A DNA stretch of 64,000 nt from NCBI RefSeq assembly GCF_018401815.1, contig NZ_JAGYKG010000004.1, positions 310,001-374,000 of the forward strand. The letters are read 5' to 3'. Below, piece by piece: positions 50,888 through 59,368 of the stretch; positions within the stretch are counted from its first letter, which is position 1; each line of letters starts with the position of its first letter. The position numbers and the translations under genes are program-made. Below the pieces are notes generated by a model, which was not told where the DNA came from, searched no databases, and saw only the letters and a list, made by a program, of their open reading frames with translations. The DNA is from Nonlabens sp. Its GTDB lineage: Bacteria > Bacteroidota > Bacteroidia > Flavobacteriales > Flavobacteriaceae.

Positions 50888-51691
50888 TTATTCTTTTCCT
50901 AGTTCTACCGCTCTATCAAATGCTGCATAAGCAGCGTCTTTTATAAGTTCGTTGACGTTATTATCTTCCATAGAATCAATGGCAGCTCTTGTTGTTCCTC
51001 CTTTGGAGGCTACTTTGTCAATCCATGATTCAGGAGAGATGTTGTTTTGATTGAACAACGCTATAGCTCCTTCAAAGGTGCTGCTTACTAATACTTTGGA
51101 GTCGTATTCTGAAAAGCCCATTTTAAGAGCTGCATCTAACATAGATTGCATAAAATAAAATACGTAAGCTGGTCCACTACCAGAAATTCCTGTAGAGGCA
51201 TCAATAAAGTTTTCAGTTTCTACATGTATAGAAACCCCTGTTGTTTCAATAAGGTTGCGTACCATAAGAAGTTCTACACGAGAAACTTCTTCAGATTCTG
51301 TGTAAGAAGTGACCCCTTTTCCCACTTGAGCTGGTAAATTAGGCATGGTTCTCACTACTTTTTGAACACCTAATTGATTTTGAATGGTATCAATAGTGAC
51401 CCCTGCCATCAAGGAAACAAATAGTTGTCCCTGATTGATCAAGGATTTCATTTCTTCAAATAAACCTTCACAGTGGTAAGGCTTTACAGCTATAAAAACA
51501 ATGTCCGATTTAGGCAAACAATCTTCCAGTTTGCTGTAAACTTGGAACCTTCCATCTTCATTTAGTGTTTTAATTTTATTAGGGTCGGTATCATAGATCC
51601 TAAGTTTTTGTTTTGAGAGCAGCGGCGAGCTTGCCATTCCTTCAGAATAAGTGAAGCCCATATTTCCTGCGCCAATTACTAATACTTTCAT
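50888..51691 (-). CDS. proC: Pyrroline-5-carboxylate reductase
   Basis: A 267-residue NADPH enzyme for the last step of proline synthesis. Seen: the Rossmann motif VIGAGNMGFTYSEG at the N-terminus, VRTMPNLPAQVGKG near residue 114, GISGSGPAYVFYFMQSMLDAA near 168 and SKGGTTRAAI near the C-terminus. It is the first gene of the minus-strand operon proC-proB-proA, so the whole pathway from glutamate is transcribed together. Confidence 0.94.
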   Translation of the reverse strand: MKVLVIGAGNMGFTYSEGMASSPLLSKQKLRIYDTDPNKIKTLNEDGRFQVYSKLEDCLPKSDIVFIAVKPYHCEGLFEEMKSLINQGQLFVSLMAGVTIDTIQNQLGVQKVVRTMPNLPAQVGKGVTSYTESEEVSRVELLMVRNLIETTGVSIHVETENFIDASTGISGSGPAYVFYFMQSMLDAALKMGFSEYDSKVLVSSTFEGAIALFNQNNISPESWIDKVASKGGTTRAAIDSMEDNNVNELIKDAAYAAFDRAVELGKE

Positions 51692-52064
51692 GTTATAAGG
51701 TATTCATTATCAATATTAATTGAATCTTAACCACTGCAAGTATTATACAGAAGTATCCTTATGATTATTTATATTAAAAGAATTGAGGTATCTTAAATGG
51801 AATGGACTAATAGTTGCGAAATTCAAGGTATATGTTATTAATGGTTGTTAAAACCTTAAATTTTATTTTATGTAACCGGGTTGAAGCGCCAAGTTGTCGG
51901 TGACAAGTTGGAGGTTTTTAGTAGTTTTTTTTTAAAAAAACACTAAAATTTGTGAGTTATTCTATTTTTTTTGGCCATTTCTGACTCATTTGAGGTGTTT
52001 TAATACCATAATGATAACATGTAACCTTGTAATCAGTTAAATATCACTATTCACTTCATCCTAT
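51692..52064. other. Intergenic region with two hairpins
   Basis: The upstream region of proC. It holds a hairpin at 51889-51911 (10-bp arms with one mismatch, loop GGT) and an inverted repeat at 51916-51948 with T- and A-runs in its arms. No gene is visible. Confidence 0.5.
51889..51948. repeat. Tandem hairpins, terminator-like in both directions
   Basis: CCAAGTTGTC and GACAAGTTGG flank GGT, then TTTAGT-AG-TTTTTTT and AAAAAAA-C-ACTAAA form a second dyad. T-runs follow the first hairpin on the plus strand and sit in the second on both strands. They may end the transcript of the CDF transporter gene, whose stop is 115 bp away. Confidence 0.5.
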
Positions 52065-52934
52065 TTAATGATCGGGCTCAATATGAATAAGTACCTGTCC
52101 TAAATTAGGTAATTTGTTTTTTAAATGATCTTTTAAATGATGGGAGATGTCATGACCTTTTTTTACAGAAATCTGCCCGTCAATGATAGCGTGTAAATCC
52201 ACGTGAAATTTCATTCCGGCTTTGCGGATAAAACATTTTTCAGTACCTAAAACGCCTTCCACTTCTAATGATTTTTTCCTGATTTCATTTTGTAGGTCAC
52301 CGTAAAGTTGCTCGTCCATTACCTCTCCTAAAGCGGGTCTTAAAATCAAATAGCTATTGTATAAAATAAAGAATGATGCAAACAGGGCTGCAACATCATC
52401 AGCTATTTCATAGCCTTTTCCAAAAAATAGAGCTACTGTTATTCCAATAAATGCCATTACAGATGTTATGGCGTCACTTCTATGATGCCATGCATCTGCT
52501 TTAAGAGAAGAACTATTGGTTTGTTTACTTTTTTTTATCACAATTTTAAAGGAGACTTCTTTCCAAATGATGATTAGCCCCAACACAATCAGTGTCCATG
52601 CTTTTGGGGCTTTATGGGGTGTCTGAATATTTTGAATGCTTTGGTAAGCAATTAAGGTAGCGGAGATCACAAGAAAAACAACTACCGCAAATGTGATTAA
52701 AGGTTCAATTTTACCATGTCCATAGGGATGATTTTTGTCGGCAGGTTTCTTGGCATATGTAAACCCTAATAACACTAAAAATGAAGCAAAAATATCTGCT
52801 ATGGATTCTATCGCATCTGCGATCAGCGCGTAAGAATTTCCAAAGAAACCAGCACATCCTTTTATAAGAGCTAAAGCAAGGTTTCCGATGATGCTGAAGT
52901 ACGTCGTTCGTATAGCAGTTTGTAAATTATTCAT
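52065..52934 (-). CDS. Cation diffusion facilitator (CDF) family transporter
   Basis: A 289-residue inner-membrane exporter of divalent cations such as Zn2+ or Fe2+. Six hydrophobic segments are visible. The metal-site helices have ADAIESIADIFASFLV and DAWHHRSDAITSVMAF (HxxxD), and a cytoplasmic C-terminal domain follows (FIRKAGMKFHVDLHAIIDG). It has the FieF-like arrangement. The metal cannot be fixed from the sequence. It is a single gene. Confidence 0.92.
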   Translation of the reverse strand: MNNLQTAIRTTYFSIIGNLALALIKGCAGFFGNSYALIADAIESIADIFASFLVLLGFTYAKKPADKNHPYGHGKIEPLITFAVVVFLVISATLIAYQSIQNIQTPHKAPKAWTLIVLGLIIIWKEVSFKIVIKKSKQTNSSSLKADAWHHRSDAITSVMAFIGITVALFFGKGYEIADDVAALFASFFILYNSYLILRPALGEVMDEQLYGDLQNEIRKKSLEVEGVLGTEKCFIRKAGMKFHVDLHAIIDGQISVKKGHDISHHLKDHLKNKLPNLGQVLIHIEPDH

Positions 52935-53323
52935 TTTTATTATTTATTCAGCAGTAAAAATTTATAAGAAACAAAGGTTATTAAGGGACTCGATCACCAC
53001 AACGGAATACCCATCATTATTCTCTACAACAATCAACACCTTTAAAAATTTGACATCATAACGAGATCAACAAGGTAGTACTTCTGGGTCAGTTTTAAAA
53101 GTAGGTAACGTACTTATTAACACTTAAATAAAGTTATTTTCAGGAGTAATCGGTCTTTTTTTATCTCACTAAGGCTACGGATTTAAAGAACTTAGCAACA
53201 TTTTTTCTACTTTTAAAAAAAGGGACTAATAATAGGGGTGTGTTATATATTGTCTTTAAATTTTTGACCAAAAAACTACTTTGCTTTTTATTCCAGTTCA
53301 ATAGCACCCCGGTTGCTAATATT
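52935..53323. other. Intergenic region
   Basis: A 389-bp AT-rich stretch with T-rich runs near 53155 and 53200. No gene, strong hairpin or palindrome-family copy was seen. Confidence 0.45.
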
Positions 53324-53773
53324 TTAATTGCGTTTCAATCGTATGTTGCGAATACCAAATTCAGTGTCCCATTGGCTCACCTCTATAAAACCGAATTTTT
53401 TATAGAGCCCATTGGCTGGTCCATTAATCAGACCAGTTTCTACAATAAATATACCGGAGTCATAAGTAGTATTAAAAACAAACCCTATCAGTTGACTTGC
53501 AATTCCTTGTCTGAAACAGTCTGGTTTTATAACCAGACTTGCAATACGGGTATGATCATTGGCATGCTTTATTTCAATGACTCCGGCTAATTCCTTATTC
53601 TTAATAAAACCCAAAAAGTCAGTTTTACTTTCCTTGTAATTTTTTAGAGGGCTGCTTAAAGAAGGGGAATCAATAGCTTTTAAAATTTTGGCCGCTACTG
53701 TATAGGAGGCTTGAAAAACAGCATGAATTTTTTTAGATACTTCTATCTTGGTATTTTGAAGTTTCTTGATCAT
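53324..53773 (-). CDS. GNAT-family N-acetyltransferase
   Basis: A 149-residue acetyltransferase of the GNAT fold. The acetyl-CoA binding region is IASLVIKPDCFRQGIASQLIGF near residue 76 (Q/R-x-x-G-x-A form), and the C-terminal beta-bulge segment NGLYKKFGFIEV follows near residue 120. The substrate is unknown. I chose the ATG at 53773; an ATG at 53800 would add nine unlikely residues. Confidence 0.82.
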   Translation of the reverse strand: MIKKLQNTKIEVSKKIHAVFQASYTVAAKILKAIDSPSLSSPLKNYKESKTDFLGFIKNKELAGVIEIKHANDHTRIASLVIKPDCFRQGIASQLIGFVFNTTYDSGIFIVETGLINGPANGLYKKFGFIEVSQWDTEFGIRNIRLKRN

Positions 53774-53919
53774 TTTAATAAGAGTTGATCTAGGGTGCAA
53801 TAGGATAGGAGTGTTGGAACAGGTGCTGCCTTAAATTTTTAAGTGACAACAAGCCTAGACAAAAGGGGAGACCTTTTAGTCTGATTAAAATCAAAGAGGT
53901 TGATCGTCTTAATGGTTAA

Positions 53920-55401
53920 TTATAATTCCTCTCCTATATGTTTTTTGTAAAACTTCCAGTCTTCTCTAGCTACTTTTCTACCCAATTCTAATCCTGCAAT
54001 ATTATCCGACTGTATGTGATATCCTCCTAATACTCGCGATATTCCAGCCATTTCAGCAGCTTCTGTAAATGTGGGGAATTTCAAAGTAATCGTACTTCCT
54101 AGGTGATCAGGTTCTGTTAAGGCACCCGCCACTAGTAAGGCCTCAGAACCAAATTTTTCACTACCAGTCCATATTTTTAATGCTTCCGCACATCCACCAC
54201 TTATGGTACTATGACCTGAAGTATAACTAGGAAATGGAGGGCATAAAAATACAGGGGGTGAATAGGGTTGCCATTTCGAGCCATCTATTTCTATCATTCC
54301 TTTGCCTTCTCCTCCCCAAGCTTTAATTTTTTGTCCCTCATAATACTCATGAACCAATGCATAAGGCCTGGCAGAGTCATAAAACATTTTAGAATCCCAA
54401 TTAGCAATAAACGCATCCATTGCTACGATCTGATTATAGAAATACATTTTTACATCTTGATCTAGAGTGTGGTCATCTCTAAGGGAAACCTCTTGTGCAA
54501 ACTTTAACCAATGTCCAGCTTGTTGAACAGACTCGGGACCATCTCGCATAAATTCTACCAAGGCTTTTTGATAGTCAGTTAGATTTTTTTGCAAATCAAT
54601 AACTTCTTGAACCTCTAGCTTCATTTGCATAGAGCCTATTTTTGGTGGTGGTCCCGGACGGAATTGATCAGCAGATTTTAATGCAATGGGTTCTACCTTA
54701 TTCCAAAAAGGAGTGAGACAACTAGGGGCATAAGTACCTCCTTTACCGTCTGAAAAGTATTTAGGTTGCCATCGATCTGGGTCGATGTTCACATCTGGCG
54801 AATTTATTGGAGCATATCCGGTATAATCAAAATAAGGTATTCCATTTGATCCATCTTCTTCTCCATATTGATTGGCCCCATCACCCTTTCTAGCATTAAT
54901 AACAGCCATTGCAGCGAGGTTTCCAATACCTTCAGGAGTATTGGGATTTAAGGAATTATTGTTAGGGTCTAATCCAAGTTCTATCATGAACTCGGCAAAC
55001 AATTTTTGGTCTGAATAATAGTACTCATTCAAGGCTCTAAAAGCAGCATAACTAATAGCTATCTCTTTGTTTCTTAAATTGCGTTCATTAATTGGCTTTC
55101 TTTCAACCTTGTCAAGGTACACCGGAAGTGCTTTTTCATCAAATCTACTCCATGCATCAAAGATGGAAACAAATACCAATCCCAAGTATCTAGAAGTGAC
55201 AGTAGGTCTTGGTTGAAACCTTTCGGTATCCTTTGCTTGGGCAATTAAAGCCATCTGTCCCCATTTGTAGGCTAAGTTATCAACTCCTGTTGGCTCTTCA
55301 TTTTCTGTGAAAATTTGTGGATCATGTTGATTTTTTTCTTGCCTACAGCTAATAAAAATTAGTATAGTTAAAAATAATACGAGTTTTTTTTTCATGTTCA
55401 T
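53920..55401 (-). CDS. Vanadium-dependent haloperoxidase/PAP2-type lipoprotein
   Basis: A 493-residue predicted lipoprotein (Cys in the ILIFISC lipobox) with an all-helical VHPO fold. Vanadate-site motifs are present: Arg in DSARPYALVHEYY, PSYTSGHSTISGG near residue 395, and the distal R...GGYHIQSDN segment with His near residue 467. Such enzymes oxidise halides with hydrogen peroxide; related PAP2 phosphatases share the site, so activity must be tested. It is exported and suits a marine bacterium. I chose the ATG at 55401; an ATG at 55395 gives MKKKLVLFL. Confidence 0.88.
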   Translation of the reverse strand: MNMKKKLVLFLTILIFISCRQEKNQHDPQIFTENEEPTGVDNLAYKWGQMALIAQAKDTERFQPRPTVTSRYLGLVFVSIFDAWSRFDEKALPVYLDKVERKPINERNLRNKEIAISYAAFRALNEYYYSDQKLFAEFMIELGLDPNNNSLNPNTPEGIGNLAAMAVINARKGDGANQYGEEDGSNGIPYFDYTGYAPINSPDVNIDPDRWQPKYFSDGKGGTYAPSCLTPFWNKVEPIALKSADQFRPGPPPKIGSMQMKLEVQEVIDLQKNLTDYQKALVEFMRDGPESVQQAGHWLKFAQEVSLRDDHTLDQDVKMYFYNQIVAMDAFIANWDSKMFYDSARPYALVHEYYEGQKIKAWGGEGKGMIEIDGSKWQPYSPPVFLCPPFPSYTSGHSTISGGCAEALKIWTGSEKFGSEALLVAGALTEPDHLGSTITLKFPTFTEAAEMAGISRVLGGYHIQSDNIAGLELGRKVAREDWKFYKKHIGEEL

Positions 55402-55498
55402 ATTTTTCAAAAGCAAAGGTTGGCTTCAGCTATATTATAGAGTACATAATGATATAACGAAGTTAGCAAACAAATTACATATAAAAAATTATAATAGT

Positions 55499-55630
55499 AT
55501 GAACGGTTATCTGGAATATGGTCAAGCGAAAAAGAACAAAAGCGAAGCATTAAAGAGAATAGGCACCTATTTAGTGATGAACACTGATCAAGTGCATCTA
55601 GTAGAGCAGCCTATTACTTGCAGTTGTTAA
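55499..55630 (+). CDS. Possible 43-aa small protein
   Basis: An ATG frame reading MNGYLEYGQAKKNKSEALKR, then a Thr-Tyr-Leu-Val and a Cys-Ser-Cys ending. The composition is protein-like and the frame lies clear of other genes, but it is short and unknown. A longer start at 55394 would overlap the haloperoxidase start region. Confidence 0.35.
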   Translation: MNGYLEYGQAKKNKSEALKRIGTYLVMNTDQVHLVEQPITCSC

Positions 55631-55816
55631 ACCTACTAAAAAGCAAATTGAATGGTCTTGAACTAATTTAAGTGTATTGCTCCTTGATCGATTCATCCCG
55701 TAATAATTAGTCTTCCATCTTATTTCATCTTTCTAAAAGGGGGCAGTAAAATCAAATAACTTAGTTGATTGAGGTAGCAACCACTGCTTAATGCGTTCTT
55801 GTAGGATAAGCTTGTT

Positions 55817-56713
55817 TTATTTTTTTAAAGAGGCAGCTTCAAAATGGGCTTTAACTTCAGCCAACTTAGCAGGACTGGTAAATGTCACGGCATAAGCTTC
55901 TTTTATGGAGCGACTTTTTATAACGTCTAACGCGATGTCCTTCCATTCGTGAAAATTCAACGTAATGGGATTATAGGAATTGATTGGTTTTGTGATACCA
56001 TATATGGCTTGTTCTTCTTCAGTTTGAAAGGTCCCGAAAAGTCTATCCCAAACAATAAATGTCGATCCAAAATTTTTATCCAAATATTTTTCATTTTTTG
56101 AATGATGAACCCTGTGGTGCGATGGTGTCACAAAAATATATTCAATAGGAGCAGGCAATTTTCTAATATATTCTGTGTGTATCCAAAACTGATACAACAC
56201 CTCAATTTGATGGCATATAAAAAATAGTACGGGATCAAATCCCATCAGAATGATCGGGATAAAAAATATAATTTTGATGTGCTGCGTCCACCCCAATCTA
56301 AAAGAAACCGACCAGTTATATTTCTCAGAATTGTGATGAGTCACATGAGTTGCCCACCAAAAGCGATTGACATGAGTTAATCGATGCGACCAGTACCTAC
56401 AAAAATCAATAGAAATGATACAGAGAATATAAGCCCACCATACTCTTGGAATGCTCCAAGGAACTGCATTGTAAAAAAACAAAAAGACCCCGAAAATCCC
56501 TATTTTTAAAAGGGCAGAAATTCCAACATTTACAAGACCTATACATGTGGCAGATAACGTATCTAGTCCATTATAGTACTCTTTTTTTTGATAAATGGTA
56601 AACAACCACTCCATCAATACAAGTAAAATCATTGGGATTGCAGCTATTTGGATGATTTCTAGACCAGCAAGCTGGTCCAATAACATTTCCATAGTTAGGG
56701 GATTTTCTTTCAT
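55817..56713 (-). CDS. Sterol desaturase / fatty acid hydroxylase family protein
   Basis: A 298-residue membrane di-iron oxygenase-like protein. The histidine clusters are in order: HRLTH near residue 115 (HxxxH), WATHVTHHN near 127 (HxxHH) and PSHHRVHH near 204 (HHxxHH). Hydrophobic segments lie near residues 14-35, 50-80 and 85-105. It would hydroxylate or desaturate a lipid using O2; no sterol pathway is implied. Confidence 0.9.
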   Translation of the reverse strand: MKENPLTMEMLLDQLAGLEIIQIAAIPMILLVLMEWLFTIYQKKEYYNGLDTLSATCIGLVNVGISALLKIGIFGVFLFFYNAVPWSIPRVWWAYILCIISIDFCRYWSHRLTHVNRFWWATHVTHHNSEKYNWSVSFRLGWTQHIKIIFFIPIILMGFDPVLFFICHQIEVLYQFWIHTEYIRKLPAPIEYIFVTPSHHRVHHSKNEKYLDKNFGSTFIVWDRLFGTFQTEEEQAIYGITKPINSYNPITLNFHEWKDIALDVIKSRSIKEAYAVTFTSPAKLAEVKAHFEAASLKK

Positions 56714-57009
56714 ATAGCGAGTGAGTTCTTTTAGTGAGATTCTTTAAAATGGAATGCCGCTGGTAACATACCGCATGCTTTTCCAAAAAGAACCCTAATT
56801 TTGAAAAATAAGCTTTTTATGAATTACTCTACCACTAATATTGGGTAAGTTGTTATTAATTAAATAAATGCTCCAGACCTATAGGAGGACTTATCACATT
56901 GGAGGAAGTGCTGTATCCATAAGAAAATAAGGTGCGTAAGCATTTCGACAGAAAATCTTGGAAGTAACTTCTTTTCAAATAGATTTTCATTTGGTAGAAT
57001 TTGATGTGA

Positions 57010-57039
57010 GTATTCTCGCTTTCGCGAAAGCGAGAATAC
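57010..57039. repeat. Palindrome family copy 16 (30-bp perfect palindrome)
   Basis: Exact core at 57018-57031 with perfect 15-bp arms on either side of the centre (GTATTCTCGCTTTCG and complement). It stands 141 bp before the debranching enzyme gene and 297 bp from the sterol desaturase start, between divergent genes. Confidence 0.95.
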
Positions 57040-57116
57040 ACTTTATACCATACAAAAAAACACTTGACATTGTGTAGGTAAGGGTGCCTCTAATATCCTG
57101 TTTTCTAATTTATTAC

Positions 57117-57130
57117 ATGATTTAAATCAT
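57117..57130 (+). promoter_or_regulatory. Candidate CRP/FNR-type operator of the glycogen debranching gene
   Basis: ATGATTTAAATCAT is a perfect ATGA-N6-TCAT dyad (18 bp with its A/T flanks). Its centre at 57123.5 lies 29.5 bp before the -7-like TACTTTTA, which puts it near -41 from the expected start of transcription. A second site before the next gene has the same spacing. Confidence 0.5.
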
Positions 57131-57179
57131 GTGATGAGATTTAAAATCATTTTACTTTTAGTTCTTAACTGAACAAAAA

Positions 57180-59132
57180 ATGAGTTATATAAAAATCACA
57201 TCCAGCCAAATTTCCAATCTTGATTATTCTCTTAAAAGAGAAGTCCTCCAAACTAACAATGTAGGCAGTTATTGCTATTCCACAATAATTGGTACCAATA
57301 CAAGAAAATATCACGGGTTACTAGCGGTGCCTCAACCACATATTGACTTAGATCAACATGTACTTTTATCTACTATTACCGAGGAAATTACAGAGGATCA
57401 ACATCATTATGAATTGGGAACTCAAAAATATCCCAATACCTATGCTCCTCATTCATGTCACTATATCAGCACTATAGAGGTAGAACCGGTGCATAAAGTT
57501 ACCTATGCGATAGGTCATGTGATCCTCACCAAGGAGCTGGTATTGGTGCCATACAAGAATCAAATTTTAATAAGGTACACGTTAATAGATTCAAAATCGG
57601 CGGTGCAGTTGAAATTAAACCCATTTTTAGCGTTTAAGAATAAACATTGCTTGAATAAGGCAAATTCTACTTGGAATACCAGAAATATCAAAGTGCCTAG
57701 TGGTGTGTGCTTTCATCCTTATGAACTATACGACAAGCTTTTTTTACAATTCTCGTCAAACAAGTCAACATTTGTAGAGGAATCAGACTGGTACTACAAT
57801 GCTGAATATGAAAGGGAAAAGGAACGAGGTTATGACTATCATGAAGATCTTTGGAAGCCTGGGTATTTTTTAGCAGATTTAAGGAAAGGTGAAAGCCTGG
57901 TCTTTTCTGCGGGATTAAAAGAAGTAAATCCTAAAGGTTTAAAAAGTAGTTTTACAAAAGCAGTCCAAAAGCTTCCTTTATTTAAAACAATGGAGGATTG
58001 TTTGATACATGCCGCTTCCCAATTTATAATCCAACGAGATCGACAGACTGAAGTGATTGCTGGCTATCCTTGGTTTAATCGATGGGGCAGGGATACGTTT
58101 ATCGCATTACCTGGGCTTACTTTGAGTCAAGGAAATGTGAAAGACTTTAAAGCCGTATTGGATGGTATGATTCAAGAGCTTAACGGGCCACTATTCCCTA
58201 ATTTAGGTACAGGAAAACAAGCAGCAAGGAACGCTGTAGATACCCCTTTATGGTTGTTCTGGACCCTTCAACAATATGTGCAACATACAGCTACCCCTTC
58301 AACACTATGGAAAAAGTATGGGGTTTACATGAAATCTATATTAAATGGGTATAAGGAAGGCACACAATATAATATCCAGATGCAAGACAACGCTCTGATT
58401 TATGCTGGGGAAGAAGGAGTTGCCCTTACATGGATGGATGCTGTCTGTGAAAATAAAGTGGTTACCCCGCGTATGGGTTATGCTGTTGAGATTAATGCCC
58501 TTTGGTATAATGCAGTGTGTTTTAGCGTGGCATCTGCTCGATTAAGTGGTGATGAAGATTTTGTCAGTAATTGGGAGCCTTATATTAATAAAATAAAAAC
58601 TGCATTTTTAGAAACTTTTTGGGATCAAGAAAAAGGTTATTTGGCAGATGTTGCAAAAGATGGCTTTGTGGATTGGTCGATACGCCCTAATCAAGTTATT
58701 GCTACCTCTTTAGCTTTTACGCCTTTAAATGAAAAGCAGTGTAGAGCCGTATTGTTAGTGGTTGAAAACAAATTACTTACTCCAAGGGGATTGCGCAGCT
58801 TAAGCCCAGATGATCCTAATTATATTGGCTCATATCAAGGAAGTCAACAGAGTCGTGATAGTGCATACCATCAAGGTACCGTATGGCCTTGGCTTTTAGG
58901 TCATTATGCAGAAGGGTATTTGAAAATTCACCAAAACAAAGGAGTCGGGTGGATACAGTCTCTTTATAATGATTTTGAAAACACGTTACAAGAGCATGGA
59001 TTAGGAACGGTTTCTGAAGTATATGATGGGGACCCACCACATCATCCGAGAGGTGCTATTTCACAAGCTTGGAGTGTGGCAGAGTTGCTAAGAATACATC
59101 AAATGCTGCACAAGTATTATAAAATAAAATAA
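57180..59132 (+). CDS. Glycogen debranching enzyme (amylo-alpha-1,6-glucosidase type)
   Basis: A 650-residue protein with an N-terminal GDE_N domain (residues about 20-230, STIIGTNTRKYHGLLAV). A C-terminal (alpha/alpha)6 GH133-like domain follows with YPWFNRWGRDTFIALPGL near residue 300 and ISQAWSVAELLRI at the end. It removes alpha-1,6 branches from glycogen or malto-oligosaccharide. It is the first gene of the alpha-glucan cluster and has no signal peptide, so it acts in the cytoplasm on stored glucan. Confidence 0.92.
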   Translation: MSYIKITSSQISNLDYSLKREVLQTNNVGSYCYSTIIGTNTRKYHGLLAVPQPHIDLDQHVLLSTITEEITEDQHHYELGTQKYPNTYAPHSCHYISTIEVEPVHKVTYAIGHVILTKELVLVPYKNQILIRYTLIDSKSAVQLKLNPFLAFKNKHCLNKANSTWNTRNIKVPSGVCFHPYELYDKLFLQFSSNKSTFVEESDWYYNAEYEREKERGYDYHEDLWKPGYFLADLRKGESLVFSAGLKEVNPKGLKSSFTKAVQKLPLFKTMEDCLIHAASQFIIQRDRQTEVIAGYPWFNRWGRDTFIALPGLTLSQGNVKDFKAVLDGMIQELNGPLFPNLGTGKQAARNAVDTPLWLFWTLQQYVQHTATPSTLWKKYGVYMKSILNGYKEGTQYNIQMQDNALIYAGEEGVALTWMDAVCENKVVTPRMGYAVEINALWYNAVCFSVASARLSGDEDFVSNWEPYINKIKTAFLETFWDQEKGYLADVAKDGFVDWSIRPNQVIATSLAFTPLNEKQCRAVLLVVENKLLTPRGLRSLSPDDPNYIGSYQGSQQSRDSAYHQGTVWPWLLGHYAEGYLKIHQNKGVGWIQSLYNDFENTLQEHGLGTVSEVYDGDPPHHPRGAISQAWSVAELLRIHQMLHKYYKIK

Positions 59133-59174
59133 GGGAAGCTCGCTATTCTAAACCCTTATATGTTCCCATGTAGC

Positions 59175-59188
59175 ATGATTTATGTCAT
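59175..59188 (+). promoter_or_regulatory. Candidate CRP/FNR-type operator upstream of the GT4 gene
   Basis: ATGATTTATGTCAT is an ATGA-N6-TCAT dyad with the same half-sites as that upstream of the debranching enzyme. Its centre at 59181.5 is 29.5 bp before TATTTTCA (59211-59218), a -7-like element. The predicted transcript has a leader of about 145 bases. Confidence 0.45.
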
Positions 59189-59368
59189 TTTAAAAACACT
59201 GTTCTTTCTTTATTTTCAATTCTTAATGCAAGAATAACTCGTTGTTTTAAAACGAAAAATAGTAAGGGATATAGTGCTTAATCTGCTTTATTTAAAGTGG
59301 AATCAACAGCAATGTTTTGATTTTTATTTCTTGCTAGAGTTACATATCCAACTACAAAGCTTAGAAAT

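Larger units (their letters stand above)
56714..57179. other. Upstream region of the alpha-glucan cluster
   Basis: A 466-bp stretch holding palindrome copy 16 (57010-57039), a CRP/FNR-like site (57117-57130) and a -7-like element TACTTTTA at 57153-57160, 19 bp before the debranching enzyme start. Confidence 0.55.

Noticed and set aside
53240..53590. 116-codon plus-strand frame
   Set aside because: It is antisense to the C-terminal half of the GNAT acetyltransferase gene, whose motifs are clear.
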